A stretch of DNA of 6,282 nucleotides from JBBRSC01 sp038245795 (GCA_038245795.1 JBBRSC010000201.1:1-6282); one strand, 5' to 3'; counted from the first letter of the stretch, positions 1 through 6,282 are shown. Notes: a model not told the origin generated them from the sequence alone. Translations and numbers: made by a program.

Positions 1-138
1 AACTATCGCCTGGTTCGAGCCGAGCTCGAGTTCGATTCGCCCGGCACCATCGAGGCCCATTGTCGCATCGATCTTGGCCCGGTGATCATCGTGCCCTATA
101 CGATTCTCCCGCCGCTCGAGGCGGCCGCCGGGGGTTGA
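1..138 (+). CDS. C-terminal fragment of an unrecognised protein
   Basis: The first reading frame is open from base 1 and ends at a TGA at 136-138, giving the last 45 residues of a protein whose start lies outside the window. The tail is rich in Val, Ile, Leu and Pro (for example GPVIIVPYTILPPLEAA) and has no catalytic motif or clear membrane anchor that I can name, so I assign no function. It is called as coding because its codons follow the GC-rich third-position bias of the neighbouring genes and because it stops just 5 bases before the ATG of the FIST gene. That tight spacing suggests the two are co-transcribed and perhaps translationally coupled. Confidence 0.6.
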   Translation, partial: NYRLVRAELEFDSPGTIEAHCRIDLGPVIIVPYTILPPLEAAAGG

Positions 139-143
139 TCACG

Positions 144-1289
144 ATGACGCAATCCGTGATTGGTGCTGCGCTCTCCGAGCACCCCCTCGCAACGCAGGCC
201 ACTGGCGAACTGGTGGGACAGATCCTCGAATCTGTGGGAACTGCTCCCGACCTAGCGGTGTTGTTCGTCACCGAACCGCACCTAGGCGCGCTCGAAGACG
301 TGGTCCGCACCGTTCGATCGCTCCTCAACCCACGGGTCCTGATCGGGGCGTCGGCGGTATCGGTCCTCGGTGGCTCACGCGAGGTCGAGGGCGGCGCCGC
401 CATGAGCCTTTGGGCGGCTCGATTCGGCGAGGATCTCGAACCGGTTCGGCTCGAAGCCTTCCGCAATCCCGATGACGAGATCCTGATTGCTGGCGGCGGG
501 GTACTCGGTCGTAACGACGGCACCCTGATCCTGCTCGGCGATCCGTTCAGCTTTCCCGTCGACGAGGTGCTCGGCCATCTCGGCGAGGCCTGCCCCAATG
601 TGGCCATCTTCGGCGGCATGGCATCGGCGGCGCGCCAGCCGGGCGGGAACGTCCTGATTCTCGACGACGAACGATTCCGTGACGGAGCGGTCGGGGTCTG
701 GCTGCCACCGCAGGTGAAGGTGTCGCCGGTCGTGAGCCAGGGCTGTCGCCCGATTGGCCAGCCGTTGACGGTGACCAAGGCGGAACGATCGGTCGTCTAC
801 GAGCTCGCCGGTCAACCGGCGCTCGACCGCCTGATGGCGCAACTCGAGGTGTTGTCCACCGATGAGAAACATCTGGTGTCCAAGGGGCTACACGTTGGCA
901 TCGTGATCGACGAACACGCCATGGATTTCTCCCGGGGCGATTTCCTGATCCGATCAGTTGTCGGGGCCGATCGACAGGCCGGCGCCGTGGCGTTGGGCGA
1001 CTCGGTCGAGGTCGGCACCACCATCCAGTTCCAGGTTCGCGATGCCGACACCGCCGACGAGGATCTCATTGCGTTGTTGACCGACAAGCAGGGAGCAGGG
1101 GCGCTGGTGTTCACCTGCAATGGCCGCGGCCGCCAACTCTTCGGAACCCCGGACCACGATGCGACCGTGGTGGCCGACGCGATCGGCGGTGGGGGCGTCG
1201 CCGGAATGTTCTGCGCCGGGGAGCTCGGCCCCGTCGGTGGTCGCAACTTCCTCCACTCGTTCACCGCGTCGATCGCCATCTTCGACTGA
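144..1289 (+). CDS. Stand-alone FIST N/FIST C domain protein (putative small-ligand sensor)
   Basis: A 381-residue protein with the two-part FIST layout: an N-terminal FIST domain (about residues 35-200) and a C-terminal FIST_C domain (about 215-370). Visible hallmarks are LIGAS at 66-70, FGGMAS at 156-161, the inter-domain stretch beginning QGCRPIGQPLTV at 199-210, and the FIST_C signatures FTCNGRG (323-329) and CAGELGPVGGRNFLHSF (357-373). FIST domains are found in bacterial signal-transduction proteins and in eukaryotic FBXO22 and have been proposed to bind small ligands such as amino acids; the biochemical role is not settled. There is no kinase, GGDEF or methyl-accepting output domain, no signal peptide and no membrane segment, so it should be a cytosolic single-purpose protein. 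The frame stays open upstream to a TTG at 60, but ATG 144 is chosen because it follows the upstream stop, has a G-run (130-134) at ribosome-binding distance, and avoids a long overlap. Family call confident; function unknown. Confidence 0.88.
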   Translation: MTQSVIGAALSEHPLATQATGELVGQILESVGTAPDLAVLFVTEPHLGALEDVVRTVRSLLNPRVLIGASAVSVLGGSREVEGGAAMSLWAARFGEDLEPVRLEAFRNPDDEILIAGGGVLGRNDGTLILLGDPFSFPVDEVLGHLGEACPNVAIFGGMASAARQPGGNVLILDDERFRDGAVGVWLPPQVKVSPVVSQGCRPIGQPLTVTKAERSVVYELAGQPALDRLMAQLEVLSTDEKHLVSKGLHVGIVIDEHAMDFSRGDFLIRSVVGADRQAGAVALGDSVEVGTTIQFQVRDADTADEDLIALLTDKQGAGALVFTCNGRGRQLFGTPDHDATVVADAIGGGGVAGMFCAGELGPVGGRNFLHSFTASIAIFD

Positions 1290-1290
1290 G

Positions 1291-1316
1291 TGCCGGGAAC
1301 CCTCGTTCTGGCGGCA
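1291..1316 (+). terminator. Weak interrupted hairpin after the FIST gene
   Basis: One base after the FIST stop codon, TGCC (1291-1294) and GAAC (1297-1300) can pair with GTTC (1305-1308) and GGCA (1313-1316). The loop is CCTC and an asymmetric internal loop separates the two 4-bp stems. There is no run of T after it (AGATCCCC follows), so it is not a classical intrinsic terminator. It may be an mRNA 3'-end structure, or chance in GC-rich DNA. Confidence 0.2.
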
Positions 1317-1383
1317 AGATCCCCGCGTACCCGCCGAGATGATTCCGTCAGAACCGAAGGGTCGGCTCAGGTCGGCGCCCAGA

Positions 1384-1412
1384 TTCGCAGCCCCTCACTG
1401 GTTGCCTAGACT
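1384..1412 (+). promoter_or_regulatory. Candidate promoter for transketolase
   Basis: TTCGCA (1384-1389) and TAGACT (1407-1412) are separated by 17 bp, each matching 4 of 6 positions of the housekeeping sigma-factor consensus. The -10 also fits the actinobacterial TANNNT pattern. It would start transcription near 1419, about 30 bases before the transketolase ATG. A ribosome-binding site GGAAAGG (1432-1438) lies 11 bases before that ATG. Found by eye only, in a 160-bp gap between genes. Confidence 0.4.
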
Positions 1413-1449
1413 CATGCCGCCCACGTACGCCGGAAAGGCGCTGTTGTAG

Positions 1450-3414
1450 ATGGACCCCGCACTCGAAGCCCTGGGAATCGCGACCGTCCGCGGCCTCGCA
1501 ATGGACGGCCCAGCGGCCGCCAACTCTGGACATCAGGGCACCGCCATGGCGCTTGCACCATTGGCGCACGTTCTGTGGACCCGCATCATGCGTTATGACG
1601 CAGCGGCCCCCGAGTGGCCCGATCGGGACCGTTTCGTTCTGTCGTGTGGTCACGCGTCGATCCTGCAGTACTCGATGCTGCACCTCACCGGCGGGGCCGT
1701 GACGCTCGAGGATCTGCGGCAGTTCCGCCAGTGGGGCTCGGCAACGCCTGGACATCCGGAGGTCGGTCACACGCCCGGGATCGAGGTCACCACCGGGCCG
1801 CTGGGCCAAGGTTTCGCCAACGCGGTGGGAATGGCGATCGCCGAGGCATCGCTGCGTGACCGCTTCGGGACAAGCGTCTGTGATCATCGGATCTGGGCCA
1901 TCGCTGGCGACGGCGATCTTTCGGAAGGGGTCAGCCACGAAGCGGCCTCGCTGGCCGGACACCTCGGCCTCGACCGGCTGTGCGTTGTCTATGACGACAA
2001 CCACGTCTCCATCGATGGCCCCACCGAGTTGGCGCTCTCCGACGACGCCGCCGGTCGATTTCGCGCCTACGGCTGGAACGTGATCGAGGCCGGCGAGGTC
2101 GGCGAAGATCTCGACGCCATCGAGGCAGCGTTATTGGCCGCACGGGGTCAGAACGATGCCCCAACCCTGGTGATTCTCCGCACACACATCGGCTTCCCGT
2201 CGCCCCAACACACCGACGATCCGGCCGCCCACGGCCTCGCCTTCAAGGCCAACGAGATCGCCGAGACCAAGGCCCTCATGGGCCTTCCCGAGGACCTGTC
2301 GTTCTACGTTCCCCACGAGGTGCTCGCTGCCTACTCTGCAGCCGGTGCTGCCGGAGCCACCCAACGGCGAGGTTGGGAAGCTGGACTGGAGAACGCCTTG
2401 GGCGACCGCCGCGCCGAATGGGAATCGTCGTTGTCGGCCGTCCCGATGACCGACCTCGCCGCCGCACTGCCGACATATGAGGTCGGCGCCAGCGTGGCCA
2501 CCCGAGTTGCCGTGGGCGCGGCGCTGAACGCCGCCCTGGATGCGCTTCCTGGCCTTGTTGCCGGGGGCGCTGACCTGACCGGCAACACGGGAACGCAGCT
2601 CAAGGGTGTCTCGACGTTGTCCGCCGGGGAGCCTGCCGGGCGCCAGATCCACTTCGGAATTCGTGAGCACGCGATGGCTTCGATCATGAATGGCATGGCC
2701 CTCCACGGCGGACTCACTCCCGCCGGTGGAACCTTCCTGGTGTTCAGTGATTACATGCGCCCCGCCGTCCGACTCGCCGCCCTCATGGGGACCAAGGTCC
2801 TGTTCGTGTGGTCCCACGACTCGGTTGGTGTCGGCGAGGACGGTCCGACACATCAGCCCGTCGAGCACGTTGCCGCGTTGCGCGCCATCCCCGACCTCCC
2901 GGTGGTCCGCCCTGCGGACGCCAACGAAACTGTTACCGCCGTCCGTCTGGCGTTGGAAGGCAACGGCCCCGTAGCGCTGATTGCCTCGCGTCAGAACCTC
3001 CCGGTCCTCGCTGGCACATCCGCTGACGGCGTGGCCCGCGGTGGGTACGTCCTCATGGAAGCGTTCGACGCTGACGTGACATTGGTCGCCACCGGCTCCG
3101 AGGTGTCGCTGGCGGTCGATGCACCCGCGGTACTGGCAGCAGATGGTGTCGTGGCCCGGGTCGTCTCACTCCCCTGCTGGGAATGGTTCGCCAACGAAAG
3201 CGTCGCCGCGCAAGCTGCGGTCCTGGGCACAGCGCCCCGCCTCGGCATCGAGGCCCAAGTCGGGTTCGGTTGGCACCGATGGGTCGATGACGTGGTCTCC
3301 ATCGAACGTTTCGGCGCGTCCGCCCCCGGTGATGTAGTCATGGCCGAATTCGGGTTCACCGCCGACAACGTCGCAGCGCGCGCCATGGCGCTCCTGCAAT
3401 CTGCTGCCGACTGA
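1450..3414 (+). CDS. tkt: Transketolase
   Basis: A 654-residue thiamine-diphosphate enzyme that moves two-carbon ketol units between sugar phosphates in the non-oxidative pentose phosphate pathway, in the cytosol. Its length is normal for the family. The N-terminal TPP half shows His28 (in SGHQG), His68 (CGH), TPGHPE at 99-104, TTGPLGQG at 114-121, and the cofactor/metal motif GDGDLSEG (153-160) with DDN at 182-184. The central pyrimidine domain shows IREH with the catalytic Glu406, FSDYMRPAVRLAA (432-444) and GEDGPTHQP (462-470) containing His468. The C-terminal domain follows from about 530. An in-frame TAG at 1447-1449 abuts the ATG, so translation cannot start further upstream; GGAAAGG lies 11 bases before it. 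Two variations stand out: the usual SGHPG reads SGHQG, and the phosphate-binding Ser in the DLAxSN region (E. coli Ser385) appears replaced by Asn379 (DLTGNTGT). All main catalytic residues remain, so it should be active. Transaldolase follows directly. Confidence 0.97.
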   Translation: MDPALEALGIATVRGLAMDGPAAANSGHQGTAMALAPLAHVLWTRIMRYDAAAPEWPDRDRFVLSCGHASILQYSMLHLTGGAVTLEDLRQFRQWGSATPGHPEVGHTPGIEVTTGPLGQGFANAVGMAIAEASLRDRFGTSVCDHRIWAIAGDGDLSEGVSHEAASLAGHLGLDRLCVVYDDNHVSIDGPTELALSDDAAGRFRAYGWNVIEAGEVGEDLDAIEAALLAARGQNDAPTLVILRTHIGFPSPQHTDDPAAHGLAFKANEIAETKALMGLPEDLSFYVPHEVLAAYSAAGAAGATQRRGWEAGLENALGDRRAEWESSLSAVPMTDLAAALPTYEVGASVATRVAVGAALNAALDALPGLVAGGADLTGNTGTQLKGVSTLSAGEPAGRQIHFGIREHAMASIMNGMALHGGLTPAGGTFLVFSDYMRPAVRLAALMGTKVLFVWSHDSVGVGEDGPTHQPVEHVAALRAIPDLPVVRPADANETVTAVRLALEGNGPVALIASRQNLPVLAGTSADGVARGGYVLMEAFDADVTLVATGSEVSLAVDAPAVLAADGVVARVVSLPCWEWFANESVAAQAAVLGTAPRLGIEAQVGFGWHRWVDDVVSIERFGASAPGDVVMAEFGFTADNVAARAMALLQSAAD

Positions 3415-3478
3415 TCCCACCGACCTCGCCAACTCCTGCTCCAATTCACCGCCTTCTCCAGAAAGATCCGGACACACC

Positions 3479-4570
3479 ATGGGACGACTCCACGATCTCC
3501 ACAGCACCTGCGACCAGAGCCCCTGGCTCGACAATCTGAAGCGGGAATGGCTCGCCTCGGGCGAGATCCAGCGATGGGTGGATCGCGGTGTGCGGGGCAT
3601 CACCTCGAACCCTGCCATCTTCCAGAAGGCCATCGAGTCGGGAGCCGAGTACGACGAGCAGTTCCGACGGCTTGTCGGCGAGGGCACATCGATCGAGGAC
3701 GCCTATTGGAACCTCGTCGTTGATGACATCTCCGACGCCGTTCGGATCTTGCGGCCGATCTACGACGAGTCCAACGGCATCGATGGCTACGTGTCGGTCG
3801 AGGTGGCCCCATCGCTGGCCCGCGACGGCGCTCGGACCGAGATCGCTGCCCGGGTACTCGACGACCGGATTGCCGCACCGAACCTGTTGGTGAAGATCCC
3901 CGGTACCGCCGAGTGCGTCGACGCCATCAGGACCATGATCTCCGAGGGCCGCAGTATCAACGTCACGTTGATCTTCACGCTCGATCGGTACGAGGCGGTC
4001 ATCGAGGCGTACCTCGCGGGATTGGAAGCTGCGAGCGGCGACCTATCGACGATTGCGTCGGTGGCGTCGTTCTTCATCAGTCGGGTCGACACCGAGATCG
4101 ATCGCCGGCTCGACGCCATCGGCACGCCCGAGGCGCTGGAGCTTCGTGGGACGGCGGCGGTCACCCAGGCGCAGCTCGCCTACGAGATCTTTCTCGATCG
4201 ATTCTCCGGCCCTCGGTGGGATGCACTGGCGGCTCGGGGTGCCCGGCCCCAGCGACCGCTCTGGGCATCGACATCCACGAAGAATCCTTCATATCCCGAC
4301 ACCCTCTACGTCGATGCGTTGATCGGTTCCAACTCGGTGAACACGATTCCCGATGCAACGCTCGAGGCCTTCGATGATCACGGGACGGTCGCCCGAACCA
4401 TCGACACCGATATGGAAGGCGCACACGATCGTTGGACGCAGTTGGCGTCGATCGTCGACCTCGATGACGTCGGACGCGTCCTCGAGTCCGAAGGAGTCGG
4501 CTCCTTCGAGAAGAGTTTCGACGAACTCCTGGCCGTGCTCGCCGCCAAGGCCGCCACCTTCTCCGTCTGA
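3479..4570 (+). CDS. tal: Transaldolase (long actinobacterial-type)
   Basis: A 363-residue cytosolic Schiff-base aldolase that transfers a three-carbon dihydroxyacetone unit from sedoheptulose 7-phosphate to glyceraldehyde 3-phosphate, the partner step to transketolase. The fold's catalytic set is present: Asp18 (WLDNL), Asn44 in TSNPAIFQKA, Glu108 (SVEV), the Schiff-base Lys139 in LLVKIPGT, Asn161/Thr163 in NVTLIF, and Ser197 in SVASFFISRVDTEIDRR. RPLWAST (259-265) and SVNTIPD (286-292) are typical of the longer actinobacterial/mycobacterial subfamily of about 360-375 residues. The ATG at 3479 is preceded by a purine-rich GAAAGATCCGGA (3461-3472), a modest ribosome-binding site. It lies 64 bp after the transketolase stop with no hairpin between, so the two genes are probably one transcript. 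No key residue is missing. Confidence 0.96.
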   Translation: MGRLHDLHSTCDQSPWLDNLKREWLASGEIQRWVDRGVRGITSNPAIFQKAIESGAEYDEQFRRLVGEGTSIEDAYWNLVVDDISDAVRILRPIYDESNGIDGYVSVEVAPSLARDGARTEIAARVLDDRIAAPNLLVKIPGTAECVDAIRTMISEGRSINVTLIFTLDRYEAVIEAYLAGLEAASGDLSTIASVASFFISRVDTEIDRRLDAIGTPEALELRGTAAVTQAQLAYEIFLDRFSGPRWDALAARGARPQRPLWASTSTKNPSYPDTLYVDALIGSNSVNTIPDATLEAFDDHGTVARTIDTDMEGAHDRWTQLASIVDLDDVGRVLESEGVGSFEKSFDELLAVLAAKAATFSV

Positions 4571-4616
4571 CGCACTTTCCCAAAACCGAACGTGTTCTCG
4601 GGTCCGGGGCGGGTGG

Positions 4617-4653
4617 GTTCTGATGATGAACGGTGTCGGTTCTGATTATGAAC
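4617..4653. promoter_or_regulatory. Tandem 15-bp operator-like repeat upstream of the HxlR gene
   Basis: Copy 1, GTTCTGATGATGAAC (4617-4631), and copy 2, GTTCTGATTATGAAC (4639-4653), are identical at 14 of 15 positions, plus a shared preceding G. Each copy is itself an interrupted inverted repeat, GTTC-N7-GAAC. Their centres lie 22 bp apart, about two helical turns, which puts both on the same DNA face. HxlR-family dimers are known to bind 4-N7-4-type palindromes (YodB) or paired direct repeats (HxlR of Bacillus subtilis), so this is the likely binding site of the regulator encoded next to it. Copy 2 abuts the candidate -10 element, which would fit repression by steric block. Sequence structure is seen directly; the binding partner is inferred. 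Confidence 0.65.
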
Positions 4654-4659
4654 TAAGTT
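4654..4659 (+). promoter_or_regulatory. Candidate -10 element for a leaderless HxlR mRNA
   Basis: TAAGTT fits the actinobacterial TANNNT -10 pattern and is followed by 7 bases and then the in-frame GTG at 4667. This is the geometry expected for a leaderless transcript, and no Shine-Dalgarno sequence lies before that start. No convincing -35 is visible at 17-18 bp. An overlapping alternative -10 is TATGAA (4647-4652) inside operator copy 2. Confidence 0.35.
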
Positions 4660-4666
4660 GCCTTCC

Positions 4667-5188
4667 GTGCCGCCGTCTTCGGAGTCTCCCCCCACCGACT
4701 GCTCCATTGCGGCTGCGCTCGAGATCATCGGTGACCGCTGGACGATCCTGATCCTGCGGGATGCATTCCGGGGACTTCGCCGATTCGACGACTTTCGCAA
4801 GGATCTCGACATCGCGCGCCCTGTGCTGTCCGACCGTCTCCGCAAGCTCGTCGATGCGGGCGTCATGACACGAACGGCCTATCAACAACGGCCCGAACGA
4901 TTCGAGTACCGACTGACCCGCATGGGTATCGAACTCTCGCCGGCGCTCGTGGCCCTGATGCGGTGGGGCGATACCTGGCTCAGCACCGATGGACCACCGA
5001 CTGTCCTCGTACACGACGTCTGCGGACACCCGCTCGAACAAGGCTTCTGGTGCCGGACCTGCCAGGAAACCTTCTCCCCGAGCGACATCGCCAGTCGACC
5101 CGGACTCCATTCGCACCGCACCGACCCGATCTCTCCCGACACGCCCGATCCCCAGCTTCATGGAGCAACACGTGCACGAGTTACTTGA
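4667..5188 (+). CDS. HxlR-family winged-helix transcriptional regulator
   Basis: A 173-residue DNA-binding protein. The HxlR domain covers about residues 10-105: DCSIAAALEIIGDRWTILIL (11-30) opens it, RRFDDFRKDL (38-47) and RPVLSDRLRKLVDAGVM (51-67) form the helix-turn-helix and recognition helix, and ERFEYRLTRMGIEL (77-90) forms the wing and following helix. Cys12 occupies the conserved N-terminal position that acts as the redox or electrophile sensor in YodB- and HypR-type members. The tail carries CGH at 119-121 and CRTC at 129-132, a possible metal-binding knuckle, followed by a Pro/His-rich, probably unstructured end. An in-frame stop at 4649-4651 limits the start to TTG 4658, GTG 4667 or further in. 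GTG 4667 is preferred for codon type and -10 spacing. Its last 29 bases overlap the next gene's ATG. Tandem palindromes just upstream suggest autoregulation. It has no sensor domain that identifies its signal. Confidence 0.9.
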   Translation: MPPSSESPPTDCSIAAALEIIGDRWTILILRDAFRGLRRFDDFRKDLDIARPVLSDRLRKLVDAGVMTRTAYQQRPERFEYRLTRMGIELSPALVALMRWGDTWLSTDGPPTVLVHDVCGHPLEQGFWCRTCQETFSPSDIASRPGLHSHRTDPISPDTPDPQLHGATRARVT

Positions 5189-6282
5189 CCTCCCACTCGA
5201 GGAACTGATGCGCCGCGCTGCGCAGCGACGCAACGAGACCACGGGCACGAGGTTGACCTTCTCGCCGAAGGTGTTCATTCCGCTCACGATGCTCTGCCAG
5301 GACAAGTGCGGCTACTGCACCTTCGCTCAGCCACCCGCACGGGTCGAGTCGCCGTATCTGAGTCCCGATCAGGTGTTGGCCATCGCGCGTCGCGGGGCCC
5401 GCGCTGGTTGCCATGAGGCGCTGTTCACACTGGGCGAGAATCCCGAACAGCGCTATCCCGCCGCCCGGGCCTGGTTGGCTGGGCACGGCTACGAATCGAC
5501 CGTCGACTACCTGGTGGCCATGTGCCAACTCGTCCTCACCGAAACCGGCCTCCTCCCCCACGCCAACGCCGGTGCTCTCAACCGTGAAGAACTGTCGCGC
5601 CTTCGGACGGTGTCGCCGTCGCAGGGAATGATGATCGAGTCGCTGAACCCCGATCTCGACTGCCATCGCGGATCACCCGACAAGACCCCCGAGCGTCGCC
5701 TCGGCACCCTCGAAACAGCCGGCGAACTCCAGGTGCCCTTTACGACGGGCATCCTCGTCGGGATTGGCGAGTCGCGATCCGATCGTGTCGATGCGCTGAT
5801 GGCGATCGCCGCGTCGCACATCCGGCACTGCCACGTCCAAGAGGTCATCGTGCAGAACTTTCTGCCGAAGGATGGCACCGCCATGCACCTTGCACCGCCG
5901 TGTCCGGCGGACGGCTACCTCGAAGCAATTGCGCTGGCGCGGCTGATCCTGCCGGCAGAGATCTCGCTGCAGGCTCCGCCAAACCTGAGTGACGACTTCG
6001 GGGTGCTGATCGACGCCGGTATCGACGACTGGGGTGGGGTGTCCCCGGTGACCCTCGATCACGTCAATCCCGAACGACCGTGGCCCGAATTGGATCGACT
6101 GCGCGAAGTGTCCGAAGCCCGGGGTTTCAGCCTGGCGCCGCGGCTGACGGCCCATCCACGCTACGTGCTCGAACCCACCCGCTGGTTCGACCCCGCTGTC
6201 GAGTTCGCGGTGATGGACCGATCCGATGCTGACGGGCTCGGCCGCGACGATCCGGGTGCGGTCTTCCCCGAGAAGATCTCGG
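5160..6282 (+). CDS. fbiC: FO synthase, CofG (radical SAM) half; probably FbiC, cut by window edge
   Basis: The first 374 residues of the radical SAM enzyme that makes the deazaflavin FO (7,8-didemethyl-8-hydroxy-5-deazariboflavin), precursor of coenzyme F420, from the CofH adduct of tyrosine and a flavin-pathway uracil. The 4Fe-4S motif CxxxCxxC is Cys46, Cys50 and Cys53 (MLCQDKCGYCTF). Other CofG signatures are FTLGENPE (89-96), HANAGAL (134-140), HRGSPDK (169-175), TGILVGIGES (196-205), QEVIVQNF (227-234), QAPPNL (271-276) and IDDWGGVSPVTLDHVNPERP (288-307). The frame is open to the window end, extending some 65 residues past the last signature, which favours the fused CofG-CofH form (FbiC) usual in actinobacteria over a separate cofG; the CofH half is not visible. 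ATG 5160 is the first start in the overlap with the HxlR gene. GTG 5172, with GGAG 6 bases before it (5162-5165), is an equally plausible start. The overlap implies co-transcription and coupled translation with the regulator. Confidence 0.93.
   Translation, partial: MEQHVHELLDLPLEELMRRAAQRRNETTGTRLTFSPKVFIPLTMLCQDKCGYCTFAQPPARVESPYLSPDQVLAIARRGARAGCHEALFTLGENPEQRYPAARAWLAGHGYESTVDYLVAMCQLVLTETGLLPHANAGALNREELSRLRTVSPSQGMMIESLNPDLDCHRGSPDKTPERRLGTLETAGELQVPFTTGILVGIGESRSDRVDALMAIAASHIRHCHVQEVIVQNFLPKDGTAMHLAPPCPADGYLEAIALARLILPAEISLQAPPNLSDDFGVLIDAGIDDWGGVSPVTLDHVNPERPWPELDRLREVSEARGFSLAPRLTAHPRYVLEPTRWFDPAVEFAVMDRSDADGLGRDDPGAVFPEKIS

Noticed and set aside
60..143. Upstream extension of the FIST gene to TTG 60
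   Set aside because: It would overlap the upstream gene by 79 bases and add an Arg-rich segment with no family similarity; ATG 144 fits better.
1414..1449. Earlier ATG (1414) for transketolase
   Set aside because: It is in frame but is followed by an in-frame TAG at 1447-1449, directly before ATG 1450.
1348..2868. Long open frames on the minus strand opposite transketolase (1348-2004 and 2131-2868)
   Set aside because: They lie wholly opposite a clear enzyme gene, have Arg/Pro/Gly-rich low-complexity translations with no family motif, and are expected by chance on the opposite strand of GC-rich genes.
3415..3478. Possible promoter or terminator between tkt and tal
   Set aside because: The 64-bp gap is pyrimidine-rich, with no clear -10/-35 pair and no stable inverted repeat.
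4586..4601. CCGA-N8-TCGG hairpin after transaldolase as a terminator
   Set aside because: The stem is only 4 bp with no T-run after it; it may instead relate to the GAAC/GTTC words of the operator region.
5181..6155. Minus-strand open frames opposite fbiC (5181-5666 and 5673-6155)
   Set aside because: They are antisense to conserved CofG motifs, have no recognisable domain, and show no start signals; shadows of codon bias.

Overview
The window is GC-rich and codes densely, with every supported gene on the + strand. It carries an actinobacterial-style transketolase and transaldolase and the CofG half of the coenzyme F420 (FO) synthase FbiC. This points to a high-GC actinomycete. The form of the CofG half, and the pairing with a FIST protein, fit Acidimicrobiia best, but that placement is judged from remembered family sequences, not from a search.

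Layout: (1) The C-terminal tail of an unrecognised protein (1-138) is followed after 5 bases by a stand-alone FIST-domain sensor protein (144-1289), probably in the same operon. (2) A 160-bp gap holds a weak hairpin and a plausible promoter (TTCGCA-17-TAGACT). It leads into transketolase (1450-3414) and, 64 bp later, transaldolase (3479-4570). These two enzymes form the non-oxidative pentose phosphate module. (3) The next gap (4571-4666) contains two near-identical 15-bp sites, GTTCTGATKATGAAC, whose centres lie 22 bp (about two helical turns) apart. They sit immediately upstream of an HxlR-family regulator (4667-5188). (4) The end of the regulator gene overlaps the start of the FO synthase gene fbiC/cofG, which runs off the right edge.

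The part most worth following is the right-hand end. A single HxlR regulator with a conserved N-terminal Cys and a Cys-rich tail has a tandem operator over its own promoter and is overlapped by the first committed gene of F420 cofactor synthesis. This suggests an autoregulated switch, possibly redox- or electrophile-responsive, that would also set FO/F420 production. The regulatory link is inference; the repeats, the overlap and the protein families are visible in the sequence. No tRNA, rRNA, CRISPR, insertion sequence or phage feature was seen.
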